Below are positions 51,308-61,816 of a DNA stretch of 64,000 bases, piece by piece. This DNA comes from Rhynchopus sp. YZ270_cl-10 (lineage: Eukaryota; Euglenozoa; Diplonemea; Diplonemida; Diplonemidae), in the NCBI GenBank assembly GCA_964035575.1, contig OZ037932.1, forward strand, positions 620,001-684,000, read 5' to 3'. The translations under genes and the position numbers were made by a program. The notes beneath the pieces were generated by a model. The model saw nothing but the letters and a program-made list of their open reading frames with translations, was not told the origin of the DNA and did no database searches. Position 1 is the stretch's first letter; the number at the start of each line of letters is the position of its first letter.

Positions 51308-54300
51308 CTACTCCATGTGGCCGTTCGATGCAGCGGGTGTTGCTGGTGTCGTGGGGGCTGCTGGAGACCCAGGCAGTGTCACCTCTGGTGGTGTCAGCCA
51401 GTCCAAGGCAGAGGTCTTTGGTGTCGCAACCGAGCTTGCTTGCAGGGCTGCAGGCTTCTCTGTGCGCCCTTCCACAGGGGAGGTAGGCTGCACAGGGCTT
51501 GTTGGGTTCATGAGGAAGGAGAGCGATTCAGCCTTCGCACCCACAGAGGGAGCGGAGGGGGCTGAGCGGGCGGAGGGTGTCGGCTTCGCAAAGGTGCTCA
51601 TTTCGTGCGAGAGGCTTGAGTTTTGAACGCTGATTTCATCGAGGGAGAGTGCGGCGGAGACCTGCAAAAAAGTTAAAAAAAAATTGATACACAAATAACC
51701 TAAAACATACCGTTGTCTTTGATGTAGCAGATTTGACTGCAGAGACCTGCGTGCGCAGGGTGCTGCGTGGGCTGTTTCGTGGACTGTTCCGTGGACTGGG
51801 GCTGAACAGCGACTCGATCGGGTTCGTCGTTTTGTGTGAGGATTCGGTCTCCAGGTCGCTTGAGGCTGCCATCCCCACAGATGCCTCCCTGAGGAGCGGA
51901 TGTGGCTTGCGCGCATCACTTCCAGACGAGACTGTGTCACGCCCCGACCCCGACGTCACATCTGAATCACTGTACTCCACAGCCCTCCGCAACGGCTGGA
52001 TGATGGGCGGCGTCAGCTCCCCTGCCTCAAGCTTCCCCCAATCAATCGCCTTGAAAAAGCTGCTATGTTTAATACGCTTTGGGCTGATCAACCTCTCCTT
52101 CGGCTTCTTCTGCAACAAGGCTTCTATCAGACTCCTTGCCTCAGAAGGGCACGCAGGAGAGAACCCTGTCACCGGACGTAGCCGAATCATCTCCGCCACG
52201 TCAGAAATTTGCTCCGCATTAAACGGAGGAAAGCCCTGAAGCAGCTCAAAGGTGACTATCCCCATGGCCCACCAATCCACTGCCTGGGAGTAGGGCTGTC
52301 CATCCAACATTTCGGGAGCTTGGTACAAAGGTGTTCCTGCTAGCGTAGCGGATACAAGCCTAGTACAATACGATGCCACCCCCATGTCAGTGAGAACTGC
52401 ATTGCCTTTCCCGTCTAACACTATGTTCGAAGGTTTCAGATCGCGGTAGAGAATGCTATTGGCGTGGAGGTGCGCCAACCCGACAGTGACCTGCGCCATG
52501 TAGAATCGGACCTGTTCAACACTCAGTCTTTGCTTTTCTCTGAGGTGCATCGAGAGGTCCCCACCCCGTAGGAGCTGTAGGATTAAGTACACCTTCCCGC
52601 CCTCCTCCATGGCTTCGTGGAGGGTTACCAAAAAGGGGTGGTCAATAAGCTGCAGGACAGATACTTCCGTCATAATGCGTTGGCGTTCAATCTCCGTGCG
52701 TGGTGCGACCTTCTTCATAGCGTACATCTGCCCCCGTTTGTTCTTTACACGGAAGACCTCTCCGTAGGACCCTGAACCAAGCGAACCAAGTATTTCATAG
52801 TCAGAGACCGGTCGCAGTGAAAGGACCGGTCCAGCATCTTGTACGCCGCTTGCGTGGGTGGAGTACTGTTCGATGTATTGGAGCCAGTATTTGTAGTCGT
52901 TGCCGGTTGAATAGCAGAGGTTGATCTTCTCCTCTGTTGACATGACGATGAGCTGGATGGTGTTGCGCGCCTCGAGGTAGACCACCCTGCAGAGCGTCAC
53001 ATCGATGCCTCCTAGGGGCTCCTGGTCCTCTGAGTGGCGGTAGTAGAGAAGGTGCGCTTCGGTGTCCTTTGCACGCAGCTCAACCCACATAAGAGCGCCT
53101 TTGCTGGTGCCTTTGCAAGGCAGCTTGACGCACGACGCCATTTTGACCAAAGACAGCGACGACAACTGGCTTGAAACAGGAAAGTTGACATTGAATTTGT
53201 CGCAGTTAACGGCCTCGCGGGTCATGATGTCACGCAGTGCTGCGTCGGTGATGTCGGCGCGTTTGAAATGCGCCTTACGGTATGCCTCGCACAGATCATC
53301 TGTTGAGTCGGACCTAGATGGGCACACATGCAGCAGCTTGAAGGACGTCATCCCGAGGAGGATCACTAAAATGTTCCAGATGTAGTTGAGAATGATGAGA
53401 CACATGTTCATGATCAAAAAGACGTGTGCATGCGTAGTGCCCCACCCCACGCTGTCAATGAGAATAGACATGACAGTGCCAAAGTTGCACGCAGCCACCA
53501 TAAGGTGCAGCACATTCGACCCCCTCGAGGAGTACGGTGCTTCACGGCCCAGGAACAGTGCGTACCCCGCAGCGACGACAGCGAGGCACATCATCTTGAT
53601 GTAGCATTGGTCCTGGGGTGTGTCCTTCTTTGCACCGAGGATGAAGCAGAAGGCGTTGAACTTCAGAACGCTGAAGAACATAAAGTCAGACCGCCCGCCA
53701 CGGAACTCACCAAAGAGCACATCCCACCTCCGGCAAAACTTTCTGTCGGGAACGTGCTGGCTGGTCCAAAACCCCCACGGAAGGAAGTAAACCAACCACT
53801 GCGGCATTTTCTCGATCCGCCCATTCGTGTACACAACACGGTTCGCATTTTGGTCCGTATTAGCGACATTCCTGTTAAGATACGCAGCACGGGAGCGCAC
53901 ATCACCATCCTGCCGCAACCACTGCCTCAAAAACACCCACAAAAACACCGGCACCACCACAGTATAGAAGAGCACCATCACATACGCTAGGACGATAATC
54001 CCTGGGTGGTGCGCACTTGGGTACGTGATGACACCTGCCCCAGACTGCACGGAATTTGCCAGCAACAGCAACACCAGAAGCGCGGAGAGGTTCGGAAACA
54101 ACACCAAATCACAACAATCCCTCACACACCAGCCTGAGGAACGCTTCACTACCCACACTGCGAAGACGATTAGAACGTGAAGCAGCACACCTGCTGTCAA
54201 AAACAGGTAGGAATGCACGAGATGTTCTGCGTCATCGATGGGGTCGAAGGAGGAGTGGAGGGGACCGTGCAGGGGGTTTAGGACTGGTGTCATGCCCGAT

Positions 54301-55817
54301 GCGAGAGCGCGGATATTCTCTGGGATGCAGAACTGCAGGCCCAGGAGAATAATAAACTGCAGCTGCGTCAAGGTTGTCACCGGTGCTGCGAACGACCCCG
54401 AAACCGCTATGTCAAATAGCACCGGAAACGCCGACAGCCGCGACGTCACCACCCCTGCCTGCTGAATCGCACCACGATCCAAACAAGACAACCCCGCATA
54501 ACCCACCAAACACGTACAAAACGGTGTCCGCACCTTCCTCCCATAAGTGCACCCATTGAAGCAACTCTCATCCCCCTCAATGCACTCCGCCCGACCCGCC
54601 CCACCACAAATACCCGAAATGTCATCAGTATTCTCAAACCCAGGGCATTTTGAGGCACACATCGACCCACCGTACCCCAGCTTGCACTCTGTACACTCGG
54701 TGCTTGGGTCCCAACCCTCTAAAATTCCGGTTCCGCACTGCGAAAACGGTTCTTTTGCGAAGAGGGTCAGACCTTCCGAGGCGGTTTGGACTGGGAGGCG
54801 GCTTTTGGTGAGGTACGCGGTTTTGGCTACGTCTTCGAAGAATCGGATCATGACGTGGTATTCGGGAACCCCTGCACCGTACGGCATGTAGAGGGGCACA
54901 CGACCAGCAGGGATTTGCACTGAGACCTTGTAAGGCGGACGAATGGTAAGAGAGTCAGGGAAGAAGTGGTCACGTGTCTCGGGAGACCACAATGGGTGTC
55001 CCTGCGGGGTGAAGTTGCACGACGCAATCTGCTGCGGCGCCTTCGCCAGGTAGCACTGATTCTCACAGCAATAATCCGCGTTAATAAAGCTGTACAACTC
55101 CCCTCGAAGCTTCGGCTGCTCCTCTGTCAAATTGACGAAGGCCCACATATCCCCTTTCAACTCGAAATCAAACGTTCCTCCGGTGTCCACAAGCTTCGTT
55201 GCTTCAATCGTTACCCCTTCGGACAGCTGCTGATCACTGTCGTGCGTCTTCAACTCCAACGGAACGGATGCTTGCATGGAGTGGTAGGTCACGAAGAGGC
55301 GCCCTCTGCTTGGGTAGATAAGAAACTCGCGGGGTTCGGGAGATGGGGGTTCTATAAATAGACCGGGGATGTCTACACCGATCTTGACTGGGTGGGGTTC
55401 GGATATGTCAAAGTAGGGGTCACGACGGAGATGCGTTCTAATGCGTTTGCAGGTAAGAGGTGCGCCAAGGATGTCAGATCTCATGCAGCTTGCAGTATCG
55501 TTGACGTCTGTGGAAGAGCAGCAGTCGGGGACAGGGTCGATAATATCGTTCGCCCGGTTGGCGAAGGTCATATCGCATTCACGCCAGTTAACGCATTCTG
55601 GGCCCACCGCAAAAACGGATTTATAATTATCCAAAAAGACCTGAAGATTCACTGCCACCTCCCCGCCCACAACAAAGTGGACGTATGCATCGATGCTGGT
55701 GTCCTCTGCAAAATCCCAGAGGTGTTCTTCTTCTAATCTCTCTGGCGTTGTGATGACCTCTAAGGGTAGTGCAACCCACCCAAGACATAGCACATACAGA
55801 ATGACTCGAAAGTCCAT
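51308..55817 (-). CDS. Receptor-like multi-pass membrane protein with PH and AGC-type kinase domains
   Basis: Two exons, 55817-51711 and 51661-51308, with a 49-nt intron (GTATGT...TTGCAG, phase 0), giving 1486 residues. The order is: signal peptide (MDFRVILYVLCLGWVALPL); Cys-rich ectodomain of about 460 residues with EGF-like modules near 359-442; about eight membrane helices between 480 and 825; a PH domain at about 889-985; a protein kinase at about 1005-1255; and a Ser/Pro-rich tail. Kinase motifs are the Gly loop LGSGSYGEVF, YAMKK, YRDLKPSNIVLD and AGTPLYQAPE. The DFG motif reads DMG, with the Asp kept. The YRD and APE segments and VDWWAMGIVTFELLQGFPPF are AGC-like, so it is probably an active Ser/Thr kinase. 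Sensing outside and phosphorylation inside by one chain is inferred. Confidence 0.93.
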
Positions 55818-55936
55818 CCCTCTTTCTACTTCTACTTCTTATAAGGTTTTGATTGTTTGAAAAGAGCGGAGAAAGGAAGAGAAAAGACTGTTAGTGCAAA
55901 ACGGATGCACCAGAAGAAGAAGAGGGAAGAGGGGGA

Positions 55937-55960
55937 TAGAGAGAGAGAGAGAGAGAGCAA
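55937..55960. repeat. GA microsatellite
   Basis: About twelve GA units just upstream of the receptor kinase start; CT-rich in the gene sense, so it could serve as the pyrimidine tract before a splice acceptor. Confidence 0.8.
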
Positions 55961-56436
55961 TAAAGTCTGTTGTGTATCTGTGTGGATGCAGGTGGTGGTG
56001 TAGGGGGAGAGGATGTGGAGGATTGATGGGAGAGAAGGGTCAAACCTTTTTTTGTTCCTACTGGAAGGGGGGTGGAGGAGAGGGAAAGAGGAGTACCGTA
56101 AATCGTAACTGGGTTTATTGGAATATAACCAAACAGCATGATAAACCCTGCCGTCCATTCAGTATGTTCGCAGGATTCCAACCCAGATAATATTGTACTG
56201 CAAATGTGAGGTAAAACTGCACAATTTTGTGCAAAAAAAAAAAAAAAGACAAAATAACAGAATTACTGGGGGATGGGGAGCGTTCAAAAAAAGGCGGGTG
56301 TCGCTTGAACCAGGAAACCGTGTCGTTTTTGGCATCTTGTCGCGTCGCTACGCTGGGTAGAAACCTAGAGATCACATTAGCACCCTTTTTTCCCTTTTGT
56401 TTCCTCTTTTCTTCAATCCTTCAAAGAAAGAAAACT

Positions 56437-56475
56437 TGGAAGATGATAATGTACCTCTCGTGCACACACTATCTA
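56437..56475 (+). repeat. Fold-back repeat family D
   Basis: TGGAAGATGATAATGTACC, TCTCGTGCACACACTATCT. Confidence 0.65.
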
Positions 56476-57237
56476 GAAAGGAGTAGTTGTTATGTTATGA
56501 TTCAGGCACCTCACACTGACCCACAACACCAACCATCCCGATTGAAAGCACCAAAGAAAATACACCGGTTTCGGTCCAACCACCACCAACTCTCCTTGTA
56601 AAAAAAGAGCTGCCTTTTTGGGGGGTAATGATAAGGGGTAACTGGAAAGGGATGAGAAATATGCAGCGTTGTGTCCGTCTCTGGCACTGTCGCTCAAATA
56701 GCCGAAGCCTCACTGTTGTGCTTAGTCAACAAAACAAAAGAGACAAAATAGGCATAAAAAGACACAAAAAACAAGTTAGTTTCATGCACTCCCTTGATGA
56801 TATTGTGTCCATCTTTTACTACACAGAACAAGAATATGAGGTTCTCCGTGACGCAAATCTGACATAATATCGTGCATTCACATGCACACAAAATGAGTCA
56901 GGATAGCTGAGGGAGGGTGCAGAACATAGGTCCTTTCGTGCGGCTCAGTCCGGAACCTATGACATACACACGACGGTGAAGTCATTTACTTTCACCATCG
57001 TGCACACACCCCAGATAAAGAAATACAAAAGAAACAGAGAGGAAGAAAACTTGGAAAAAAAATGCGCTTCACGTGCACCCGCATCGAAGATAAATTGCCT
57101 GAATAAACCTCAAAAAAAAAAAAATTATAAAAAAAAACACCCCAAAAATAGGCACCATTATGTAAACAATGGCAAACTGTTCCTTTTTCTTTTTTTCCTT
57201 TTCCCTTATATTTTTGTTTGTAGTTTTTTTCTTTAAT

Positions 57238-58443
57238 TCACCCCCCAACATTAACCAATGCTGAGAGCGGCTCTGAGTCGGGGAGGCTGCCGTCTGGATG
57301 TTCTACAGTCTGCCATTTTTTTCCACCGCGCTTGCGTGGTGGTGGTTTGCGTGGGGGTGAGACACGTGCAATTTCGACACGCGCAGCTTCCTCTTCGAGA
57401 CGAACCTTTGAGTCAGTCTTACGGAGACGTGATGCTTTTGTTGATGGTGCACGCAGTCTTTGCTTTGGTGCTGCCACCCTCGGTGGTACCGGGGCTACAG
57501 CCCAGACCAATGGATCTCCGTTCAAAGATCCCCGGTCCGTCTTTTTTTTCAAAAACTCCATCCCAACCCCGTTCAGGAACTCATCAATGACGATGTACCC
57601 CCTCTTCTTTGGGTCCACAATGGAGATGAGGGCCTGCAGCTCGCTTTCGAAGAGGTAGTGTGCGGTCTCTCGCATTGCCTTCGAAAACTGTCCATGTGTT
57701 ACCCTTCCCTTTCCAGAAGCATCGTGCGCCGACAGCGCAGCCTTTAAGGTATCAAACTTCAGGTCCAAATGGCACGAAATCAACGCATTCATCCTTTCGC
57801 TGTCCCCCATGACGCCGAACGGTGGGTTTACTGTGACCTTCCCTAGCTCATTTTCGGGGCGGTTGTGGGACATTGCGATGTGCGCCTTCGGGTTTTTCAT
57901 TACTTTTTGGATTGCACTATCCATGATACCTTGAACATCAAAGCGCTTCGTTTCAAGCTGCTCCAAACCTGGCGACATTTCTTTGTCCGTTGTATTCAGT
58001 GCAGTGAGAAATGCCTTTACGTCGGTAGTATCATTGCCCACCACACCCCGAACGACACCTTCTAAGCAGTGCGCCTCTTCGTTCGAGAGTTTGAAGAAGG
58101 CTGCCATAGCCTGGGTCAGCTGTGCATACCCCATTGGGGTGCTGGGAACTGCCTTGCGGAGGGCGAAGCTGCTTTGGTAGATCCGGTCTTTTAGAGAGCA
58201 CGCCATTTGCTGGTTACGCCGCACTGCAATGTGCGCCTGCTTCTGCACATGACGCTGTTGATGCAAATTTCCCAAGCTCGGCAGTTTCCCTACCCTCGGC
58301 GTAACGCTCCTACTGCTATGCACTGAAGTCGCTGGATACGATATTGCCTGCGACAATGGTGTCTCCGAGAGAGGCTCGCTAGGGGGATGTGGATGTGGAT
58401 GTGGATGCCCAAGACGGCTACTTTGCTCAGAATAGATTGACAT
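57238..58443 (-). CDS. Degenerate EF-hand protein of unknown role
   Basis: 401 residues, no intron, ATG at 58443 (MSIYSEQSSRLGHPHPHPHP). The N-terminus is low-complexity (His-Pro repeats). The middle (about residues 75-310) is helical with paired EF-hand-like loops. DASGKGRVTHGQF and DPKKRGYIVIDEF keep the central Gly, the hydrophobic residue and the final Phe but lose several calcium-binding acids, so calcium binding is doubtful. The C-terminal 90 residues are Arg/Lys/Pro-rich. There is no signal peptide or membrane segment. The layout resembles uncharacterised EF-hand proteins of flagellates; a cytoskeletal or flagellar role would be a guess. Confidence 0.85.
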   Translation of the reverse strand: MSIYSEQSSRLGHPHPHPHPPSEPLSETPLSQAISYPATSVHSSRSVTPRVGKLPSLGNLHQQRHVQKQAHIAVRRNQQMACSLKDRIYQSSFALRKAVPSTPMGYAQLTQAMAAFFKLSNEEAHCLEGVVRGVVGNDTTDVKAFLTALNTTDKEMSPGLEQLETKRFDVQGIMDSAIQKVMKNPKAHIAMSHNRPENELGKVTVNPPFGVMGDSERMNALISCHLDLKFDTLKAALSAHDASGKGRVTHGQFSKAMRETAHYLFESELQALISIVDPKKRGYIVIDEFLNGVGMEFLKKKTDRGSLNGDPLVWAVAPVPPRVAAPKQRLRAPSTKASRLRKTDSKVRLEEEAARVEIARVSPPRKPPPRKRGGKKWQTVEHPDGSLPDSEPLSALVNVGG

Positions 58444-58696
58444 AGTTGGGTTGCCTTAGTAAGGTTTTTTGGTGGTGAAGGTGAGGGGAGGGATGGGGAA
58501 AGGGGGGAAGGGGGGGAGAAAATGCAAAAAAGTTGTTCTCATAAAAGTTGTTCTCAAGGGTTCAGGAGGGGGTACCTTTTTTTTGTATCGCAGTGAGAAG
58601 GGGGGATGCGTAGCTAAAAAAAAGCATGTTCATATTAAAAAGGGTTGCAAAGACTGAGGACAGCCTTCGAAAGGGACTAAAAAAAAAAAAAATGCA

Positions 58697-58734
58697 GTTG
58701 GATGGTGCAAATGCCTGAGGGGACGCAGGCACTA
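58697..58734 (+). repeat. Fold-back repeat family E
   Basis: GTTGGATGGTGCAAATGCC, TGAGGGGACGCAGGCACT. Confidence 0.65.
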
Positions 58735-58827
58735 AAAATAAGAAAATGTGTGGAATATGAATGCGCATTCGCTTTACACGAGGGAAAGGCGGGCACGGCA
58801 CAAAAAACAAAAAACAAAAAAAAAAGT

Positions 58828-58867
58828 TGGAAGACAAATATGCATCACACTGCATACACATCTTCTA
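58828..58867 (+). repeat. Fold-back repeat family D
   Basis: TGGAAGACAAATATGCATC, ACACTGCATACACATCTTC. GAAGA/TCTTC and TATGCA/TGCATA pair. Confidence 0.7.
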
Positions 58868-58928
58868 TAAAAAAAAGGCAAGTTTAACAAAACGGTTTCC
58901 TCATTTTCAGATGAGCACTGAAGAAAGG

Positions 58929-58966
58929 TTTAGATGAGCCTAAGCGGTGCGTAGTCACCTTAAGAT
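58929..58966 (+). repeat. Fold-back repeat family A, diverged
   Basis: TTTAGATGAGCCTAAGCGG, TGCGTAGTCACCTTAAGA; the loop and inner right arm are changed. Confidence 0.55.
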
Positions 58967-59354
58967 AAAGAGCCGTACTCTTGTTTTGTGCAGAAATCGT
59001 CAAAAAAAAAAAGGGAGGCTGTTTCGTGATTTTACCCCAAAAAAAAGCACCGAAGGTGCTCCAAAATAGTGGGGGGGTCAGGAACACACCATAATACCTT
59101 GTTTTGTTATGTCACCGACTTGCCTACGGTAAAACAATCTGCAAAAACACATTTCATACTGAATACACTAATAACACATTTCATATGCCCGCCCATCCCC
59201 CATAAAACGTTTTTTTTTTTTTCTCTTTTTTTTTGAGATTTTTTTCGCTCTCATAGCATAATAGCCTCCGGAGAGGCAACCAATTTAGCTTTTTTTTTAT
59301 GAAAAACTTTGCTGTATTTGTGTAAACACCCGAGGAGGAGCTCCACTTTATATT

Positions 59355-59423
59355 AGATAAATTGTTGGAGTACTATAGTTGCCTCGGTTTGTGTTGCCAC
59401 AGTTGTGCAATCTCTCCACTTTC
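59355..59423 (+). repeat. Dispersed repeat family G
   Basis: GATAAATTGTTGGAGTACTA, TAGTTGCCTCGGTTTGTG, TTGCCACAGTTGTGCAATC. It is preceded at 59325-59345 by an ACCCGAGGAGGAGCTCCAC unit seen elsewhere. Confidence 0.85.
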
Positions 59424-59692
59424 ATTTTTCTTCTTCTGGCTGGATCGACAAAAAAGGAATATTTTGCTTATAAAGACGATGCCCCACATCATGTCATATA
59501 CATCTTTACCACAAGGTATTTGTCGAGGTTCACAAAAAAAAGGTTGAACTGCATTTACAGAACAGGATACCGCCATTGACTTCCCCGAAAAGGGTTGTTT
59601 AGGGCAGGGATGAGATAAATAAATGTGAAAAGAAAAAGTGCAAGGCATCTCATGAAAGGGTCGGATGCAGGCACAGAAAAAGGGGGGGAAAC

Positions 59693-59741
59693 TGAAAGAT
59701 GTGGAGTGCCTCATTCTCTTCTCGTGCACACATATCTTTGT
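59693..59741 (+). repeat. Fold-back repeat family D, long loop
   Basis: GAAAGATGTGGAGTGCCTC, TTCTCGTGCACACATATCTTT. Confidence 0.65.
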
Positions 59742-59787
59742 AGTACTCTCGTTGTCATGCGGGAACATAGGGGGAAAAGAAAGAAAA

Positions 59788-59830
59788 GTTCATAAGATGA
59801 CTCTAAGCCTCTCGTGCTTAGTCACCTAAA
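59788..59830 (+). repeat. Fold-back repeat family A
   Basis: GTTCATAAGATGACTCTAAG, CCTCTCGTGCTTAG, TCACCTAAAAG. Confidence 0.85.
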
Positions 59831-59837
59831 AGAGTGG

Positions 59838-59876
59838 GGTTGATAGTGCAAAACACCTCTGGGACGCAGGCACCGA
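59838..59876 (+). repeat. Fold-back repeat family E
   Basis: GTTGATAGTGCAAAACACC, TCTGGGACGCAGGCACCG; it lies between two family A copies. Confidence 0.65.
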
Positions 59877-59913
59877 CACTCTCCGATTAAACTGGGCTTG
59901 AAAAAAAAAGAAA

Positions 59914-59961
59914 AGTTTATAAGATGATCCTAAGCCTCTCGTGCTTAGTCACCTTAATAAA
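59914..59961 (+). repeat. Fold-back repeat family A, near consensus
   Basis: GTTTATAAGATGATCCTAAG, CCTCTCGTGCTTAG, TCACCTTAATAAA. Preceded by nine A, which is poly-T after the hairpin in the gene sense. Confidence 0.88.
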
Positions 59962-60300
59962 AAATGTGGATAGCTGTGTCTGAACACTCTCCAGGGGTAG
60001 GTAACACTAAGTCACTCAGAGGAACCCTAAAAAAAATGTGATTTTGAGGGGAAAGTATGTAAGTTGAATGGACGGGTGTTATAGCACACCACATCTCAGG
60101 TTTTGTCAAATGAAAAAATGAAATAAAAAAAATGAAGAAAGGGCTTTGAAAGAATGCCAGATCCTCAATGAGGGAAGTTGGGACAAAAATGAAAGTACAT
60201 CTCAATACAAAGAAAATCGATTCAGTTTTAAGGTTTTATTTTTTTTGGTATTGGCACAGTTGGGGTCTGTCAGACCGCAATGCATTTGGGGAAAAAAAGG

Positions 60301-60343
60301 TTGACTTGAAATACAAAGCCATCACGTGACAGTGTACCTAAGG
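60301..60343 (+). repeat. Dispersed repeat family F, short copy
   Basis: TTGACTTGAAATACAAAGCC, ATCACGTGACAGTGTACC. Confidence 0.7.
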
Positions 60344-60528
60344 GAAAAAAAAGGAGGGAGGTTTTGAACCACCACCCACCTTCCTTTATGACGTTTTGGT
60401 ATATTTTTGCATTAAATTTCTTATTTTTATTTTGCAATTTGTTTTTTGTGTGGACACATCTGAGGATGTACTCCACCTTTTTTTTTGAGAATCAATATTT
60501 GGATCAATATTTGAAAAACAAAAAATTG

Positions 60529-60565
60529 AGAGATGAAGAGTGCGTGTCTCTCATGCACACATCTA
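60529..60565 (+). repeat. Fold-back repeat family D
   Basis: GAGAGATGAAGAGTGCGTG, TCTCTCATGCACACATCT. Confidence 0.65.
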
Positions 60566-61089
60566 AAAAGAATGCACTTCATCAAAAAAACACACATATT
60601 TGATAGAAATAGACCTACTAGAACCAGAGAAACAACTATCAGAGGTACAAGAAAAACGTGGTCAAACTGAGAGGCAAGAGAACCACGGTCACCTTGATAA
60701 TGGACAAAAAAAAAGGGGGCTCGACGCTCTGGCCTAGTGGTGGAAGGCACGACACCCCGACACAAGTCTCTATCCTATTAATGTAGCCGACTGTGCACCA
60801 CTCTGGGAGAGAACAAGGGTTTAAAAAAACTGTGGTTGTTGATGCAGGCACCTCCGACTGACCCACGTACGATGCCAGACATCTGGATGAAAGCATACCC
60901 TGCGGCCTACAACAGTAGATAAAAAAAAATGAAGGTGCAACAAAACGTTCTCTAGGAGAGAAACACTGCCGCTCAGTGGGGTTACAGAACCCCTCCGGAG
61001 TTGTTGCACTAAAAAGGAAGGTTTTTTTTTTGCAAAAGATGAAGAGCATTTTCGAGAAGAGTCATCTTTAAAAACAAAACAAAGAAAAG

Positions 61090-61134
61090 TTTGTAAGATG
61101 ATCCTAAGCCTCTCGTGCTTGGTCACCTACAAAA
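61090..61134 (+). repeat. Fold-back repeat family A
   Basis: GTTTGTAAGATGATCCTAAG, CCTCTCGTGCTTGG, TCACCTACAAAAC. The outer arm has TTTGTA opposite TACAAA, where other copies have TTTATA opposite TATAAA. Confidence 0.85.
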
Positions 61135-61219
61135 CAAAATCGGACCGTTGTGCCTAGGTAGTCTCAAAATGAACACAACGAGAACTATTTTCTGAGCGGA
61201 TGCTGCAAAAGAAAGAGTC

Positions 61220-61268
61220 ATTGAAACGTCCTAAAACGCAACTTGGTCGTGCTCATGCAAAGGGTGGG
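61220..61268 (+). repeat. Dispersed repeat family J, copy 2
   Basis: ATTGAAACGTCCTAAAACGC, AACTTGGTCGTGCTCATGC, AAAGGGTGG; matches 46680-46727. Confidence 0.7.
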
Positions 61269-61558
61269 AAGTGGTCTGTACCGTAAGAGCACAACAAAAA
61301 AGATCAAAACTTGAAAAAGACGAAGGTGCCCTCTCGCACACATACATCCCATTTAAAAACTGAAGGTGCAAAACGCTATTACGTGATGTGGGGGTAAACA
61401 GGGGGTAAAGCTCTCAAGAGCAGATTCATCAAAATAATGGGAGTGTTCAGGGGCGGGTGGGGGGTAGGGAGAAAGAGTGCTGAAAAGATAAGTGACCCTG
61501 TGTGGGTTAATTTACTGTTCAATAATATAGGATACGTAAAAGACAAAAGAACAAAGGG

Positions 61559-61597
61559 GTTGTAAGACGATACCAAGCCTCGTGTGCTTAGTCACCG
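61559..61597 (+). repeat. Fold-back repeat family A
   Basis: GTTGTAAGACGATACCAAGC, CTCGTGTGCTTAGTCACC. Confidence 0.7.
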
Positions 61598-61779
61598 AAG
61601 AAAGTAAAGAAAAAAAAAACTTGAAAAAGGAACAGGGCCTCGTGCGCGCAAAGATATCTAAACCAATACATAAGAAAACGATACTAGTTATAAAAAGTGT
61701 GTTCCCCGATCGAAGCAAATAATTGGTGATCTAATAAGTTACTAACGCTTTATCACATTCGTTACAAAAAAAGAGAAAA

Positions 61780-61816
61780 GTTTATAAAATGAACCTAAGC
61801 CTCTTGTGCTTAGTCT
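61780..61816 (+). repeat. Fold-back repeat family A, right arm cut short
   Basis: GTTTATAAAATGAACCTAAG, CCTCTTGTGCTTAGTC. Confidence 0.7.

Larger units (their letters stand above)
55818..57237. other. Spacer between EF-hand and kinase genes
   Basis: A 1.4-kb spacer with a GA microsatellite (55939-55959), a family D hairpin (56437-56475), a diverged family A-like copy near 56700-56730, and a hairpin with GGTGAA/TTCACC arms near 56970-57005. No gene is seen. Confidence 0.5.
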
